A DNA stretch of 64,000 nucleotides from Camillea tinctor (GCA_022578605.1 MU394098.1:62001-126000); one strand, 5' to 3'; counted from the first letter of the stretch, positions 45,308-58,350 are shown. A program made the numbers and translations. Notes: a model not told the origin generated them from the sequence alone.

Positions 45308-47214
45308 TCATGAAGATGCCCCCCGGAGCCTAACATGCACCGGCATACCGTCCTTAGGATGAACCGTGCCCGTCCCAACCTGGTACAAGCGCTGGCCATC
45401 TACCGTATATGCGGGAGTCGCTTTAGAGCCTCTAAGGAGAAGAAAAGGGGGGTAAAATCATACGTTAGCATTCGAGCCTAGAACGACAAGGACAAGGAAA
45501 AATGAAAACGAGTTAGACTCCTTACCGCAGAGCATCCCACTCCCCCCACGCCTCCTCGAAATCCAGCGTCCGCGCCGTCAGCACCGCCACGAGCTTGAGC
45601 TCCGTGAGCGCGAGCTCCATGCCGATGCAGTTGCGCGGCCCGTACGCGAACGGTATCCACGCCTCCTTGCAGTGGCCTTCTCCCGCCTCCGCCGCCGCCA
45701 TCCACCGCTCCGGCACAAACTCCTCCGCCCGCGGCCCCCAGTACGCCGGGTGCGTCTGGATCACCGGCGGCGCCACCCAGAGCTCGAACCCCTCGCCCGG
45801 GTACCGCGTCCCGGACCCGGCGTGCGTGAGGTACGTGCCCGGGGGCGCGGCGCGCACCGTCGCTGCGAGCGGGTACAGGCGCAGCGCCTCTTTGATGGCC
45901 GCCAGGGTGTAGGGCAGCGCGTGCAGGAGGTGCGGCGAGGCGAGGAGCACCGAGGTCGCGATGTTCGGGTCGGGGCCGAGCACGGCGTCGTGCTCGGCGC
46001 GCAGCTTCGCGAGGCAGGCCGGGTGGTCGGCCAGGAGCTTCGTCAGGAAGCAGATGGTGGAGGACGTCGTGTCGTGGCCGGCGAAGAGGAAGACCTTCAG
46101 GTTGGCGATGAGGTTGTCGATGAATTCGGGGGTGGCGGCCGCCCCTGCGTTGGGATCACCTTTATCTACGGCGCGGATCGCTAGGTCGACGGTGGTCTTC
46201 TTGTGGGAGGCGTTGCTGTCTGATCTGAGCTTGTCTTGTATCAAGGGCAGTAATATGTCGCGCATGGTTTTGTTGTTGCGGTTGATAGCTGCGGTGTGCC
46301 AGGGTAGGCGACTGACGGGTAGCATGTTTTTAACACTGCCACCCTTTCCCAACAAGCTAAGTTGATCCATGAGCGCAACCTTGAGGGGGCTGCTCGTCGT
46401 GGCTGTCTGCTCGTGAAGACGCATGTCACTGCAAGGTATTAGTACAGTGGTAGGTTACGTATGTCCTGGAGGTTATGAGCTCGGTGCCAAACATACAGGG
46501 CAGACCTTGTAATCACATCCAAGGTCAAGTTCGTTGTTCGTTCTTCGAGTTGGAAGACCGGACCCCATTGGCCGTCCTTGCCAGCCAATTTCTTAAGTCC
46601 GTCAACGAATATCGTCACTTCCTCGAGCAGATCAGGGAGTAAAGCAGTCATATTCCGCTGGCTAAAGCCGGGATTAAACCTCGACCGCCAGGTTTTCCAA
46701 GCTTCTCCTTCACTAGATACCATGTCTGTCCCCCCAGTGAACGGTTTAAGGAAGTCGGTAGTGAGTTTGCTCTTGGGTAGACTCTTCGTATACGTGAACT
46801 GAGCCGCCATCAGCGGGTCGAAAACCAAAGCAAGCGGTGCCGAAGCTGGCCAACAGTCGAGGTAAACAACAGGTGGCAATTCATCTTGATCGGGCAGGTA
46901 TTTCTTAAAGTTCTTCATAAGCCACTGGTGAAGATTGTAAATGTTGGCGTCAGGAGGGTAGGCCGCTCGGTAATCAGCAAGAATAGGCATATGCCCAAAG
47001 AGAAGCGAATGCGGCAGGATCACCTATTACTTGAGAGTCAGTTAAATCTGCAACTGAAGGTGTACGATTCACTTACAAGTCCCTGTGCCTTCAATGCTCT
47101 CACCCTTGATCGATGTACGTAGCCGCTATACAAAACTCTGCCCACCGCGACGACCAAGGCGACAGCGACACTCCGCCATAAAAGAAAACTAATATCTACA
47201 CTGTCGAACTTCAT
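45308..47214 (-). CDS. Cytochrome P450 monooxygenase
   Basis: Four exons (47214-47077, 47023-46497, 46428-45526 and 45431-45308) join in frame to 563 residues. It is a class II, ER-bound P450 using O2 and a CPR partner. The N-terminal anchor is at about residues 9-27. All signatures are seen: I-helix AGHDTTSS, K-helix KEALR, PERF-type PERW and the heme loop FAYGPRNCIG with the thiolate ligand Cys489. The fungal family and substrate cannot be fixed by eye. The linker from GHM to the B region and SRFNPGFS (the C-helix WxxxR region, here WKTWRSRF) are typical of fungal CYP52/CYP53-like or secondary-metabolism P450s. A GTG in the same frame precedes the chosen ATG. The secreted DUF1996 gene lies about 1.2 kb upstream on the same strand. 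Confidence 0.95.
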
Positions 47215-48372
47215 GATAGAATATGCTGTCACCTCGCCGACATACCTGTGAAGTTAGATGAAGATAAGAGAAATCCCAGAAAGTTAGAGTAAATGTTAAA
47301 AAGATAGCTAGCTAGCTTTAAAGGGTGGCGGATATATCAGATTACACGAGTCTAGAGGCTCAATAGTTTACCAATCAGATCGGATGGGAAAGTCACCTTG
47401 CATATGCACCCCTTGCGTCTAGGATTTGCGCAATTCGCACGTCCCAGGGTGATCAGGCCATTTCGGAAGCGTTGCAAGCGAAAAGCCACGGGACCGTGAG
47501 GGTGAGAAGTTTGTAAACGAGCAAGTTGGGACCCAAAAGATCGAAAGCTGAAGAACAGGGGCTTAAGCCATGTTCTTCTAGAGTAAGAGACTAGCATTAT
47601 TCCATGACGCAAGAGATATATATGTGTGTATATATAACCCTAACGATGGGGGTTTCTAGGATCACGTATATGCATCCAATGTTGGTTATACTTCCCATAC
47701 AGGCATAAACGTAGATGTAGAACAGGAATAACATTCACAAAGTATCCACCGCCTTATGTATCAGGTTGGCCTGCTTCCTATTCACAACCTGTAAATCCCA
47801 GCTGTATATAAGTAGCTAAATATTCTCTACGAAGAAAATCACACAGGCTGCCTTTCGTGGAATCAAGATCTTACAGAGCGTCACATACAGCCGAAAGCAG
47901 TTGAGACTAGTCAGGTCTAGAAGGTAGTATCCACCTATCTACGTATGTGGCGGTTAGCCACAATAGAATTCATTCGCACCCACCTGGAGAAACGCAATAG
48001 AAAGTAACCACATGAGATATCTACCAATCTTCAATGTTGTAGGCGATCACCATAAAGGGGAGGTTGTTCGGATTACTTAATACCTAGGTAGGCAGGTCCA
48101 ATGTAGCATAATATATCACGAGGCAAAAGGTATTCCTATAGGGTTCAATTATGGTAATATGGAGGTTATCGGAGTTCTTTCCGAATCCTACGCTACACTT
48201 TTTCTTTCTTAGTCTCGCGCGCAGCAACGTTTTCTAGGTGAAATCTTATTTTATCAAGAGGGGCAAGGGGATAGGCCATCGGTTTCCATATTTTCTGTTC
48301 CACCTCAACAGCTTGGTTCCTGCAACATTCCTATAGTATCTGCTACTACCTATATATCTTCATGGCACATAT
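47215..48372. other. Intergenic region between P450 and DUF1996 gene
   Basis: The spacer holds no supported gene. The 3' flank of the DUF1996 gene lies at the high end. A TACCTAGGTAGG oligomer at about 48081-48093 is another copy of the recurrent motif. Confidence 0.5.
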
Positions 48373-49846
48373 CTAGTGCTTTCTCATCGGAGGGTTGCCG
48401 GGGATAGTAGTCAGCCCTATGAAAGGAACGGTTAGTAAGTTGCTCGAGAAAGTAGTGCCTAGTTTATCCAAAATCATCAGACGGAAATTATGCGACTCAC
48501 AGCTGTCAATGTCCTCATCGACTATCCGGTCGATCTTGCACTTGTTCTGTTCGGCGATGGACTGCGTCGTGAGTGTCGGGCAGTTGACGTAGCAGGGGGT
48601 ATCCATCGTCCGCTGGAGCGCATTGTCCTTCCAGCCAAACAGATAGTCTCCGTGGCTTCCGTAGCCGGTCCTGTAGAAAGAAATGTGTGAGCTGCTATAT
48701 CGTGCTTGTTATGCGTGTTTTATAATGTGCGTTCTTCTACTTACTGGTCACCGAAACTCCAGATGAAAGGCTGAGTGCCATCCTCTGGCCAGTCGTCGGG
48801 GTTGTTGAACTGGCGCGTGTCCCAGACCGTCTCGTACATGAGCTGAGGCACCGGGACTGGATGTGACTCGGGGCATGGGCCCTTAGAGTCGAAAGTTCCG
48901 CTCTCTGGGTACGTCATGTGGCTCATGTGATCCGCGGTGTCGAGGTTCTTTCCATCCCAGCACCTAGGCTAGATTAGAGGGTGCTCATGATGATGGTTAT
49001 GATAACATACGTGGGAAAGCGGATGTTGGCCATGATCCCGGCTGGGCAAGGCTTATTGGGGAGGTTCTTGGTCTCGGGAAACCGAGTGTTCATGTCTTGC
49101 AGACATGTATACGTGACCTGTCTGTACCTCTGGGCTTCCTCCGGCGTAGACGCTAGGGGATCCCCAATGATCATACGGAACCCCTTGATATATGTTAGCT
49201 CTACGGCCGAGGTCGCTATATAGCTATGTGTAACATCTCAGACCTACAGGCTTGAATGCCGTGACCTTCGAAGCTTGTTGATAGTCGGCCAGGCCATTTT
49301 GCACTATCACGTTAGGAGTTAGTAGTTGAAATGTTTAGTGCCCCTTTTTTACGAAGTATGTTGAGGTCCGGGATTGAAGGTTCATATATTCGTCTAATAT
49401 AGACCAAAAGAGGAAGAATGACTTGCGACATTACTCACTATAATATATCGTCATACCCCCTTCGGCACCGTCAGATCCGACGTTCGCTCGGATTGGAACG
49501 CGTTTGTAGGTGCCGTTTCGGGCCTTGAAAAACAGGACGGCCGTCCAGTAGTTTGATGTGTCTTCCGTGAACTGGCAAGTCGTGCAAGTAGATTCGCCGG
49601 GCATATCTTTAGCAGGGTCCATGGTCGCATTGAGTGAGTTCTGCATGTGTCAGCCCCCGGATTTCTATACAGACAGGCAGGGTTTCAACCAACACCACCA
49701 ATAATCTGATGAAGATGAGGAGAGGGTATAAGACCGGGGTTCACCAGGGGATCGATACGGTCGATAACGAGCTGTGAACACGAAAACCGAATCAAGGCAT
49801 TCGTGGGCGCGGCAAGCGCCAGCGCAGTGAGGGATCTCCAATGCAT
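48373..49846 (-). CDS. Secreted DUF1996 domain protein
   Basis: Seven exons (49846-49694, 49640-49439, 49303-49248, 49183-49011, 48963-48745, 48670-48501 and 48416-48373) join in frame to 338 residues. A signal peptide covers about 1-18 (MHWRSLTALALAAPTNA). The whole mature protein follows the DUF1996 pattern: FSCSQLVIDRIDPLVNPG, HLHQIIGG, CTTCQFTEDTSNYWTAVL, GFRMIIGDP, CWDGKN with DHMSHMTYP, and YGSHGDYLFGWK. Conserved His and Cys positions are retained. The family is found in secreted fungal proteins and has no established reaction. Two junctions are unusual: donor 1 is GTTGGT and the acceptor before GFRMI is ATCAAG. Both are the only choices that preserve the domain. The last exon is only 44 bases. 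Confidence 0.9.
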
Positions 49847-52369
49847 CGTCACTGATTCGATTTCTATATCGTGATTTCAAGGGTTTGCCGCGAGTTCTGG
49901 GATTCACATGGGAAATAAAAAGGGAAGGAACAGATTCAGTTCACATCTGGTTACAATAGGTAGTGATCTTATTTAACCTCTCAGTTCCCTTGCAAGATAA
50001 CTGCCGGGATTATCAATATGTCTCTCTCTCATTTATCTTGCATGTGAGACCTTAGGCCATGGTAATCCAAAAGCCTTACGCTTTTCCCACTCGGGGTTAC
50101 GTCCGCGGCAAATGCAGAAGCGGCCTACATTGATATTGGGTCGCCAAGAGGAGAATCATGAAGGCAAACTGCTGAGTCGAGTTCACAGTCCCGGTCGACC
50201 CCTGACCAAGTCTTTTAATATGTATATATTACTTCGAAGTATTTAGATGGATAATAGCTAGAGTGGGGATGCAGTGATTATACCCCCAACTTGGAGTAGG
50301 GGGTTGAAATAACCCGGACCAATCAAGTATAATACTGTAGAACTCATTCTCCTTTATCAAACCAAGACACGGGTAAACGACAGAGTCCAAATTCGGGTAA
50401 TGTTGAGTAGTAGGCCTTTTATTTAGTCTGCTGTTAGGTGCCCAGGCATTGGAGAGGTATCACTTACTACTACCTCTACCTTACTATGTGTCGCTGAGTA
50501 TATTGGAGTGAGACGATAGGTGAGGGAAAGGATGAAGTGTATTAGTCCAGGAGAAAGTCTATGAGGGCGTAAGCCCGCTATATATATACATGTAATAGTA
50601 GTATAGTACCGTATAATGGGGTGGTAACCCCATATTCCAACAGAGTAACAATAAATAGTAGTAGTGGTATCAATAAAGGTGGCGTATGCACAATAATATG
50701 TATATGATATATATATAAACATATAGCAGTCATCATCAAAGGTAGTGACGATAAGTATGGAAGCGCTTAACCTAATGATAATAGGGGAGATGAGAAGCCA
50801 ACTACCATTCTCTTGATCATTCTACTACACTACCATTTGTACTCAAATACAATAGTTATATTAGTATCAGTAAATCATAGGCTTAAGATCTATGTCTATG
50901 TCCTAAGCTTAATTCAATGTCTAGACTAGCGAAGGTCTAGATATGTGCTCTAGCACTCGCTTCGTACTGCAGAGAAGTGATTCATGAAATATTAGTCCTA
51001 CCTTTGGCGATAAGAAATATATCACGTTAAAGGTAACCACTGGTAACCCTATAGCATTAAACTGTCACCCCCAACGCGGATTAATATTGCCCAAGGTTTG
51101 TTGATGGAAACGTAGTTTTTAGGAAACTTAGAACTTCTATTGCATCTACAACACAACAAACCAAGCTTTTTTTATGATGATTGCATGTCTGTTGGTGAGA
51201 TCTAGCATATGTGTTTATTTTATGTTTGAGTTACTTGAAGAACAGGGTAATTTTCATGATAATGCATGTCTTCACGTCATCATAAGTTGTTAGTCCTCTG
51301 AGCTGACCGAAGTTCTCCGTCATAATGAGACCTTTTACCAATGCGGCAATTCCTGCCTCTGCCTACTGGATTTACATAGTACCACAGTGACACGTTCATG
51401 AAGGTACCGCTTCCTAATAACCCACGCGCTTGAAAGTTACCCTGGTTCTTCTTAGGTCAAAAGTCGATTAGGGGCGAATCCTGACAAGATCCTCCGTCCG
51501 AAAATTTTAGAATACTCACCTAGTACCTACTATGGAGAGCCACAAATAGCAGTCGCCACATATAAAATAGGGGAAATACACTTCCTAAAAAGAAAGTTTT
51601 ATTCTCCTATATTCTATAGAAAGGGATTTGGCTAGACTTGGAACCCAATATTTTATCAAAGGGGGAAACCCGGCTGTCCAGGAGGTGAGATCATTCATGA
51701 TGCGCCCCACTAGGTATGATTCCTTTGGGTCTACTAGAGAAATTATAGGTAAAGTGAGGCTTGACTTGGAGAATAGTAAACGACGCAGGTTATGATACAA
51801 AAACACAAAAGACAGCGATTATTCTAGTATCAATATTTACGTAACGTTATTACCTTGACTACATGCCCAGCCGGCCCAGCCCGAATTTCTTTCAACCCCT
51901 ATGTATAGTTCTCACGTCATCCCTTTTCTCCCCGTAGGATTTTAAGTTATTACGCTCCTCAAACAAGACGACCATAATTGAGAGCCTCTTCAAATGTCGA
52001 TATTTCACAGGGTATTCCTAGTGTATATCACGAATGACAAATGAGTTTAAGGATCTCTGCCAAAGGTATAATCATTTTCTTCAACTACCTAGGTATCTAT
52101 TCAATGCAGTACGAAGTAGCTAATACTCCACCCCCTTTTTTCTGCTCCATAACTCTAAACCTTTCCGTCTCATAGTCGTACATCCTATCCTACAAGCGCT
52201 TCACAAAGAAAAATAACGAATGTTTTAAACCGCCACTATAAGTCAAAACATGGGGCGACAATATCGTTTCTAGTGCCCCCTATTTTCTAGAACTCCTTTG
52301 GATATCAGATACCTAAGCATCATACCCCAACCATCCCATCTTGCCCCCTCGCGTCCAGACGCAGACTCA
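49847..52369. other. Long AT-rich intergenic region
   Basis: About 2.5 kb have no supported gene. Short frames at 50423-50722 and 51585-51806 are low-complexity or lack domains. The proximal part is the DUF1996 promoter. Confidence 0.5.
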
Positions 52370-53225
52370 TCAACCATCCATCTGGCTCGCCAGGCGGCAC
52401 TCACAGATTCTGTTTACAGGTTAGCTCTTCCAACACAAAGGTAGGTAACCTAGGTTATTCCACTCACCCAGAGTTATGTCCCGGCCCGATATTGCACTTC
52501 GGCATCATCGGCTCGCTGGTGCCTGGCACCTGCGTTTGCGCGCACACGCACTCGGCGTTGCTCGCGCACGGCTTGCCGGCCGTGCTGCTACCGCTACCGC
52601 CGGGCGGGGAGTTGGCAGGAGGAGGAGGAGGAGGAGGGCCCCCGTGAGCCCCCGTAGTGTCGGTGGGGCTGGCCTCTGGCGGCGCGCTGCTGCTGGATCC
52701 CGGGATGGCGTCAGCATCGCCGGCGGCGGTGGGGGTTGCGTCGCGTCGTGTGACGGTCTCTAGTGTGGTGGGCGCGCGGGGCAGGAAGAAGGCGTCGCGG
52801 CGGCGTTGGGCGGCGTTGTCATTGTCGTTGTTGGCGGCGTTCTTGGTCGGGTAAGCCGGCGCGGGAGGGGCGGAAGAGGTGCTGTAGCCACTGGCTTTGC
52901 TGGCTGTGCTGGTTGTGCTAGATGTACTGGATGGGGTGCAGCTTGTCGGCGTTGGGTAGCCTGCGCTGGTTTGGGCGGTTGGATAGCCTTGGGTTGTCTG
53001 GGCGCTGCCTTGGTTGATCGGGTATCCCTGGTTGATGGGATAAGCGGGATTGTTGGGGTTATTTGGGTTGTTCGGAGGATGCTCCCAGCCGTCGTGATGG
53101 TGCGGACCGGGAGGGCCAGGGGGTCCGTTTGGAGGAGGTCCTTGGCCCCAAGGGGGAGTGCCATGGGACATAACGCCAGATAAACATACGGCTAGTACGA
53201 TAGACGTGGAAGATGCGAATCTCAT
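52370..53225 (-). CDS. Secreted Pro/Ser/Thr-rich protein with Cys-rich C-terminus
   Basis: Exons 53225-52468 and 52409-52370 join in frame to 265 residues. The signal peptide ends near residue 20 (SGVMS/HG). The mature protein opens with a Pro/Gly/His-rich segment, then short repeats (PNNPNNPNNP, then two YPINQG units) and an Ser/Thr-rich part suited to O-glycosylation. Two polybasic Kex2-type sites, RRR (141-143) and RR (160-161), bracket an 17-residue segment. After a proline run the last 50 or so residues carry six cysteines (KPC, AEC, VC, KC, IC, EC), like a small disulfide-rich or EGF-like module. The second exon supplies two of these cysteines, which supports the splice. The family is unknown; cell-wall or effector-like roles are guesses. 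Confidence 0.78.
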
Positions 53226-54775
53226 TTTGAGTGTACTATGAGAGAAGATATAAAATTCCTAATGGGTTGTGCTATGGCTCTGATAGCTTGAGTTAAGGCT
53301 GTTATGTAGTACTGTATTATGTTGTTTTGTGTGAATTATGTTCCTGGGAATATTCATTGACTTAAGAAACATCTTGTTATTATATATTTGCGAGCCTCGC
53401 TACTTTACTATGCTCGAAAAGACAACTTACATCACCTGGTCTCTCTTATGACAGCCGTGGCAAATGTAGGATCGTGAAGGAATAATGTCTGGTTCTCCAT
53501 TGTTGGCTTGAAGGATTTTCGCAAGACCTTGAGGTTGACGAGGAGTTGTAGATCTTCCTGCCCTATCCAAGATGACTTGGCGATTTGACACCGCCTCATC
53601 TGACTCGTTTTTTCCTTTACTTCTTAGTTACTATAACTGTGACGGTGCTAACGCGGGACACGGGTGATGATTATGATAGAGTAGGTATATTAGAGATATA
53701 CATGTATAATCTTTAAAAGCTGTAGGGATATGGTACTACCGTCAGTTATATATGAAGCTAGACAAAGGGGACGAAAAGATGCACATAGTATGACTTATTC
53801 ATTATCAAGTACCCAGGTAGGATAGTACCTATTAGATGTAGGTATAGCCCTAATTTCTCATATCTAGACAGAAGCTGTATCAACCTAAAGAGAGGGTCTC
53901 GGATATTTTTGCATCTATATTTAGGAGTGATATCACTGCTAATAAGCCGACCTACGAACTACGTGACTATATTCACTTGTCTATGAAAGCATAGATTTAT
54001 ATCCAAATGACCAGGTATATTTCAGTTACTAGTGCATACTGTCTGAGAAGTCTGTCACATACCCAAGGATCATTAGATACTGATTTCCCGCGGCTGTGCC
54101 CTAAAGGCTTGATGTATATTGATCCTACCGTTTGGACATCAATTCTCGGTACCGATTCCTGGGGAATCAAGTTTAGGGTCCGGGAAACCGAGATTAGGTG
54201 GGGGCCCAAACAAAAGTTACCGTTGAGCTCTACGAATTCAATGCCATCGTCAGTTGTTTCAGAGTGCGATCCATACCTAATAAGCCAGATGTCAGCAGAA
54301 TACGTCTTGCGTCTATGTCAGCTCATAACATGGCAGCAAACACCAAAAGTTTCTGTTATTCTATTATAAACTCAATAAGAACTTCTTTAAAAAGGCGATT
54401 GTGTATCTCTGGTGCTTACCGTTAACTAACGTGAACGCGTCAGATTAAGTCAAGAGGTGCACAGTAGAGAGAAAGACGGGAGGCAAGAGATTACCAGTAG
54501 ACTAAGAATAATCGCTAATCTAGAGAACCCCCCATAAGAGGTTCAGTGTGTCTGCCGCCGTTTTATGTCTCCAGCTCCTAACCCGTGACAATTTGCCTCT
54601 GCCGCCGTCTAGATCGATTCATGAACATAAATATCAGCCTTTCCCTTTCTAACCTTTACATCCAAGATCACCTTGGCAATACCAATGTCGTATGAATACA
54701 TATGTATGTAGTCAAAGAAAAAAGAGTCGAGTCCATGTATCCACATAACCAATCTCTAGACCATTGACTAATCGG
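53226..54775. other. Intergenic region
   Basis: About 1.5 kb lie between the Pro-rich protein gene and the 3' end of the large kinase gene. A 120-codon plus-strand frame at 54007-54369 shows no domain and is not supported. Confidence 0.5.
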
Positions 54776-57700
54776 TCAACCACCTCCATTGCCTGCATCA
54801 TCAGGCTTGGGCTTTGGTATCAGGGGGTTGTAACCAGGCTGGTCCACATCCTTACCAGTTTCTGGGTTTTTATACGTTACCCGTTGGTGTCCGATCCACA
54901 ATGTGAGCGTATTCTCGGTGGTGGTAGGCGACGGGATGATGAATAGATCTTTGTTCGGGTTATCCAAAGAAACGATGCCGAGTTGCAAATCTACTCCCTG
55001 AGCCATAGCCCAATCATAGTATGCGGCGCCGAGGCGTTCCGGGGACATCGGAAGAAGTGCATTCACACCAGAAAATTGGTTGTATCTTTGGGCTGTATGT
55101 GACAGGAAATTTGCCCACTCAGGTATTGTGGGAATGATGTGTTGGTAGTACCGATCCAGTTGCCATTGGGTGCTACGCCTCAAGGTAAAAGGTATATGTT
55201 GGGGATCATGATGATTGACGGGACCAACGTCGTAACCCCACTGAAACCCCCGATTAAACTGCTGTAGCCACCTACTGCCTGCATGTACTCCTTCTCGCTC
55301 TATAGAAGTAGTTAGTTTCTGGTAGGGAATGATTATATATAATCCAATGCTAGATCAGCAGTAGGAAGCATTACTACGTCTTGTGGTAGGATAACTTACG
55401 CCAGTTGTGGTTGAAACGCTGATTTGCGCCCGGGGCACCGCCGCCAGCATTCTGACCACCGCCGCCGGCGTTCTGAGCACCACCACCGGCATTTTGAGCA
55501 CCGCCGCCAGCGTTTTGGGCACCGCCGCCAGCATTTTGGGCACCACCAGCATTTTGGGCCCCAGCATTACCTTGATTTCTGACGAGAGCCATCTAGCAAT
55601 GTATCTATGTTAGTCGGTGAAGCCGATAAACCAGAAATACTGAATTGTGATGGTGGGAAAGGAGGGAACTGAGTCAAAGCAACCGAGCAGACGGTATACC
55701 AACAGATCAATAGACGGAAAGGAAAGAAGGTGAAGAGACACAGAGAGAGAAAAAGATGAATATAGACTTACCTCTGCTGCTCTGAAATAGTCTCTGATCA
55801 CTTGGTCTGTTTCGCCGGGAAACGGTTTCTTTCTGCCTTGCTCAGCGGTCTCGAGCAGGTCCTCAAGCTTTGGGCGCTGGCGTGGATTATACGCAAGGCA
55901 ACGCACGATAATGTTGATCAGATCTCGGTCCACCCAGCTGTATTTGTCTTCGAGAAGTACCGTGCCGAAGCTTGTAACCCTTGACGGTAATCTCAAGAGT
56001 CCTGACTGAGCCCCGTGAAATAGTGCTTCCGGTGGTCGTGGTGGAAGGTGGTTTGTGATCAAGAAGAGCATAGACTGTTTGGGAGGTAAAATGGCAATGT
56101 TAGCCACAATAGAGATGAAGAAGGGAGAGGGAGAGAGAAGGATAGAGGGTGGTGGCATATCTTTTATAAGAATCAGGGAATGCAGTGTTCCTAGCAATCA
56201 GGGAAAAGCAAATTACTCACTCCGGCAATACACCAAACATTTGAGGCAGAACCACTGTTTTTTTTTTGTGTGTGTGAAATGTCAGTTTTCTCTCCCCAGT
56301 TTAAAGAGGTGCCAACATCAAGTGAGGTATCAGGCTGGATAGTTCATTAAGGTACGAAACCTTTTGTTTGGCAGCTCGCATCTTTTTCCTAGGAAAACAA
56401 AGAGGTGGATGAAACGGTGACTGAGACTTACTGAGCTCCCGCAATGGGCTGGCCTCTGGATAGGGATGTGGCTACATCAGCTGAGTTTGGGTCAACGCCA
56501 AATTTGTCCCAATTGTTTGTGAATTGTTCCTATAGGCAGCACACATGTTATTCTTTAAGGACCTCTTATACTGAAAGGAAAAAGATAGAGGAGGAAGGGA
56601 AAGGGGGAGACTTATGTAATGGTCTGAGACATGACGAGAGACGAATAAGAGCGAATGAAGGCATCGGAAAACACTTACAGGCATAAAGAAGTTGGACTTT
56701 GAAAGTGATCGCATCCCGTGGTAGTAAATGCTGCGGTTTTCATTAGCGTTTCCTAGGCTCTGAAATATAAGACAGATCGGTGGACAGTCAACTTACTCCC
56801 GCTTCTGAGGGTAGATTTGTTCACTAAGACCGAAGTCGGCAACCTTTGTGTCAGTTAGAGGCGATTTCTAATCAAGATATTGAATATGAGATAACCAGCC
56901 TTTAGTGGCGGGATCAGTCTATTTGTTGCGAGTACATGTTAGCAACCTCAACCAGAGCCTGAAGTTAGGGGGAAGTAGTTACTGACGTGTGTTCGGAGTT
57001 TTCATCCGGGTCCAGGTTTCCGACGAGAACTATTCAAACGCAGTTAGTCGGGAGAAATAACTATATATAAAAGCTATCCCATGGGGCAGGGCTATCATTC
57101 CATAACATACTATTTTGAGGATCAAGATCGAAATGCACCAAATTTTTCCTCCTCCAACGCCTATTCGGAGCTGGCATCATCTCGGTAAGATCTCGAGATT
57201 CGCCGGGGGCCAACGGTACGTGTCTATCTGGGTGAAACTTCTTGGGCCAATACTCCAGACCGATGCAGGCCCGAACCACTGTACGCCGTTGATTAGCCAC
57301 TTTTGAACTCCGAGCCCGTCTTTAGACACAGGCTGGTAGGCGAGGGCAGCAAAGGCCAAGGAACTCACAGCATAGCCAAAAAGACCATAGTACACGGTTT
57401 GCTGGCTTCGTATTTGTATGGCAGTTAAACCTAATGAGATCAAATAGGGAGCCCATCCTAAGATACTCCATCACTATAAAATCTCTATGGCGTTGAATAA
57501 CGGGTTTTGAAGTCCGGCGGTCTGTATATTCATCCCATTGATCATCTAAATCCCCAGCACGGTCGGCCCATAATTTGTGACGAGCGTCCAGTTCCGGCTT
57601 TCCAAGGGCACGTCTCGGGATAGGTATCGGAACAACATGATCCGAATCTGGACTTGCGCTACCACTACTTGAACCCCTCAGGCCCTCTTCCGAGTCATCT

Positions 57701-58350
57701 TCATTAAACAGGTCCGCAGGCAAAGTCGGATCCACGGGCGGGAAACCAACGTCTTCCCTTGGTATCATCTGCACGGCATGCGCGGCACGGTCTAGTCTCT
57801 TGAGGAGTTTCATGGTTAGAATGAGGGAGAAGACTAGGTTAGGTTGGAGAGCGCTCACTGCCATACGGTTTGCCTCCTGGCGGATCAGTTTCGATAAATA
57901 TTGTCCTCGCGGCTCGAGGGCAAACTTGATTACGAATTCTCTCTTGACCTTGGTCGTCGGATTTGTATAGGTACACAGAATAGCTATGCCTTGACCGCCA
58001 TGGCCTAAGCAGCATACATAGTCCACGCCGGGGAATCTGACGAAGTATTTCTTGGCATTGTACAGTCGATCCCAGGCCTTCGAGTTTCTCGGGCTCAAGT
58101 TAGGGGGTTTGGGGTATGCGTCCATATAGCTTATGTCTCGCACATGAGCTAGTCCCCAGTCGCTTGGCCCCCATCCGTCGACAGACGCTTCTGTACGGGG
58201 TCCTGCTCTGAAGCCTTTTCTAGGTAGTACCAATGACTGCCAATCCTCGCGGGTTTCAGTCATGCCCATTGGAGGTCGGACTGCATCCCGTCGATACGAC
58301 TTGAAGCGGTATGTCCAATATTTCCGGTCGTCTTCATAAGTATATGGCAT
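54776..58350 (-). CDS. Multi-exon protein kinase-like protein with GAQNAGG repeat linker
   Basis: Twelve exons (58350-57369, 57278-57111, 57029-56987, 56918-56900, 56843-56797, 56757-56679, 56529-56432, 56388-56356, 56254-56221, 56074-55772, 55592-55400 and 55299-54776) join in frame to 840 residues. The kinase domain starts at about 105: glycine loop LGHGGQGIA (116-124), Lys142 in FVIK, a long insert (about 215-300), catalytic loop HFDLDPQN (H376, D378, N383), DFG at 407-409, and MPEQF (445-449) in place of APE. The insert and the HFDLDPQN form point to a fungus-specific family. Residues 610-657 are six QNAGG-type units. The last 170 residues are an unrecognised Trp/Tyr-rich region. Exon 4 is only 19 bases and its intron would start with GC. 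The alternative is to skip it with a GTAACT donor at 56982, giving SEHTSVADFG. Confidence 0.85.
55430..55575 (-). repeat. Coding minisatellite for (G)GAQNAGG units
   Basis: Within exon 11 of the kinase gene, about six tandem units of 18-24 bases encode Gly-Ala-Gln-Asn-Ala-Gly-Gly. Units differ mainly in synonymous positions (GCC/GCT/GCG and AAC/AAT). Such arrays often change length between strains. Confidence 0.85.

Noticed and set aside
45672..46184. 170-codon plus-strand frame opposite the P450
   Set aside because: It is Arg-rich antisense of the heme-domain exon and has no domain.
34330..49846. Secondary-metabolite gene cluster (oxidase, P450, nearby SDR and thioesterase)
   Set aside because: There is no PKS, NRPS, terpene cyclase or DMATS core. 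The enzymes are separated by kinases, an F-box-like gene and kilobases of empty DNA.
54007..54369. 120-codon plus-strand frame
   Set aside because: It lies in AT-rich sequence between convergent-side flanks, with no domain and no upstream promoter-like or splice features.
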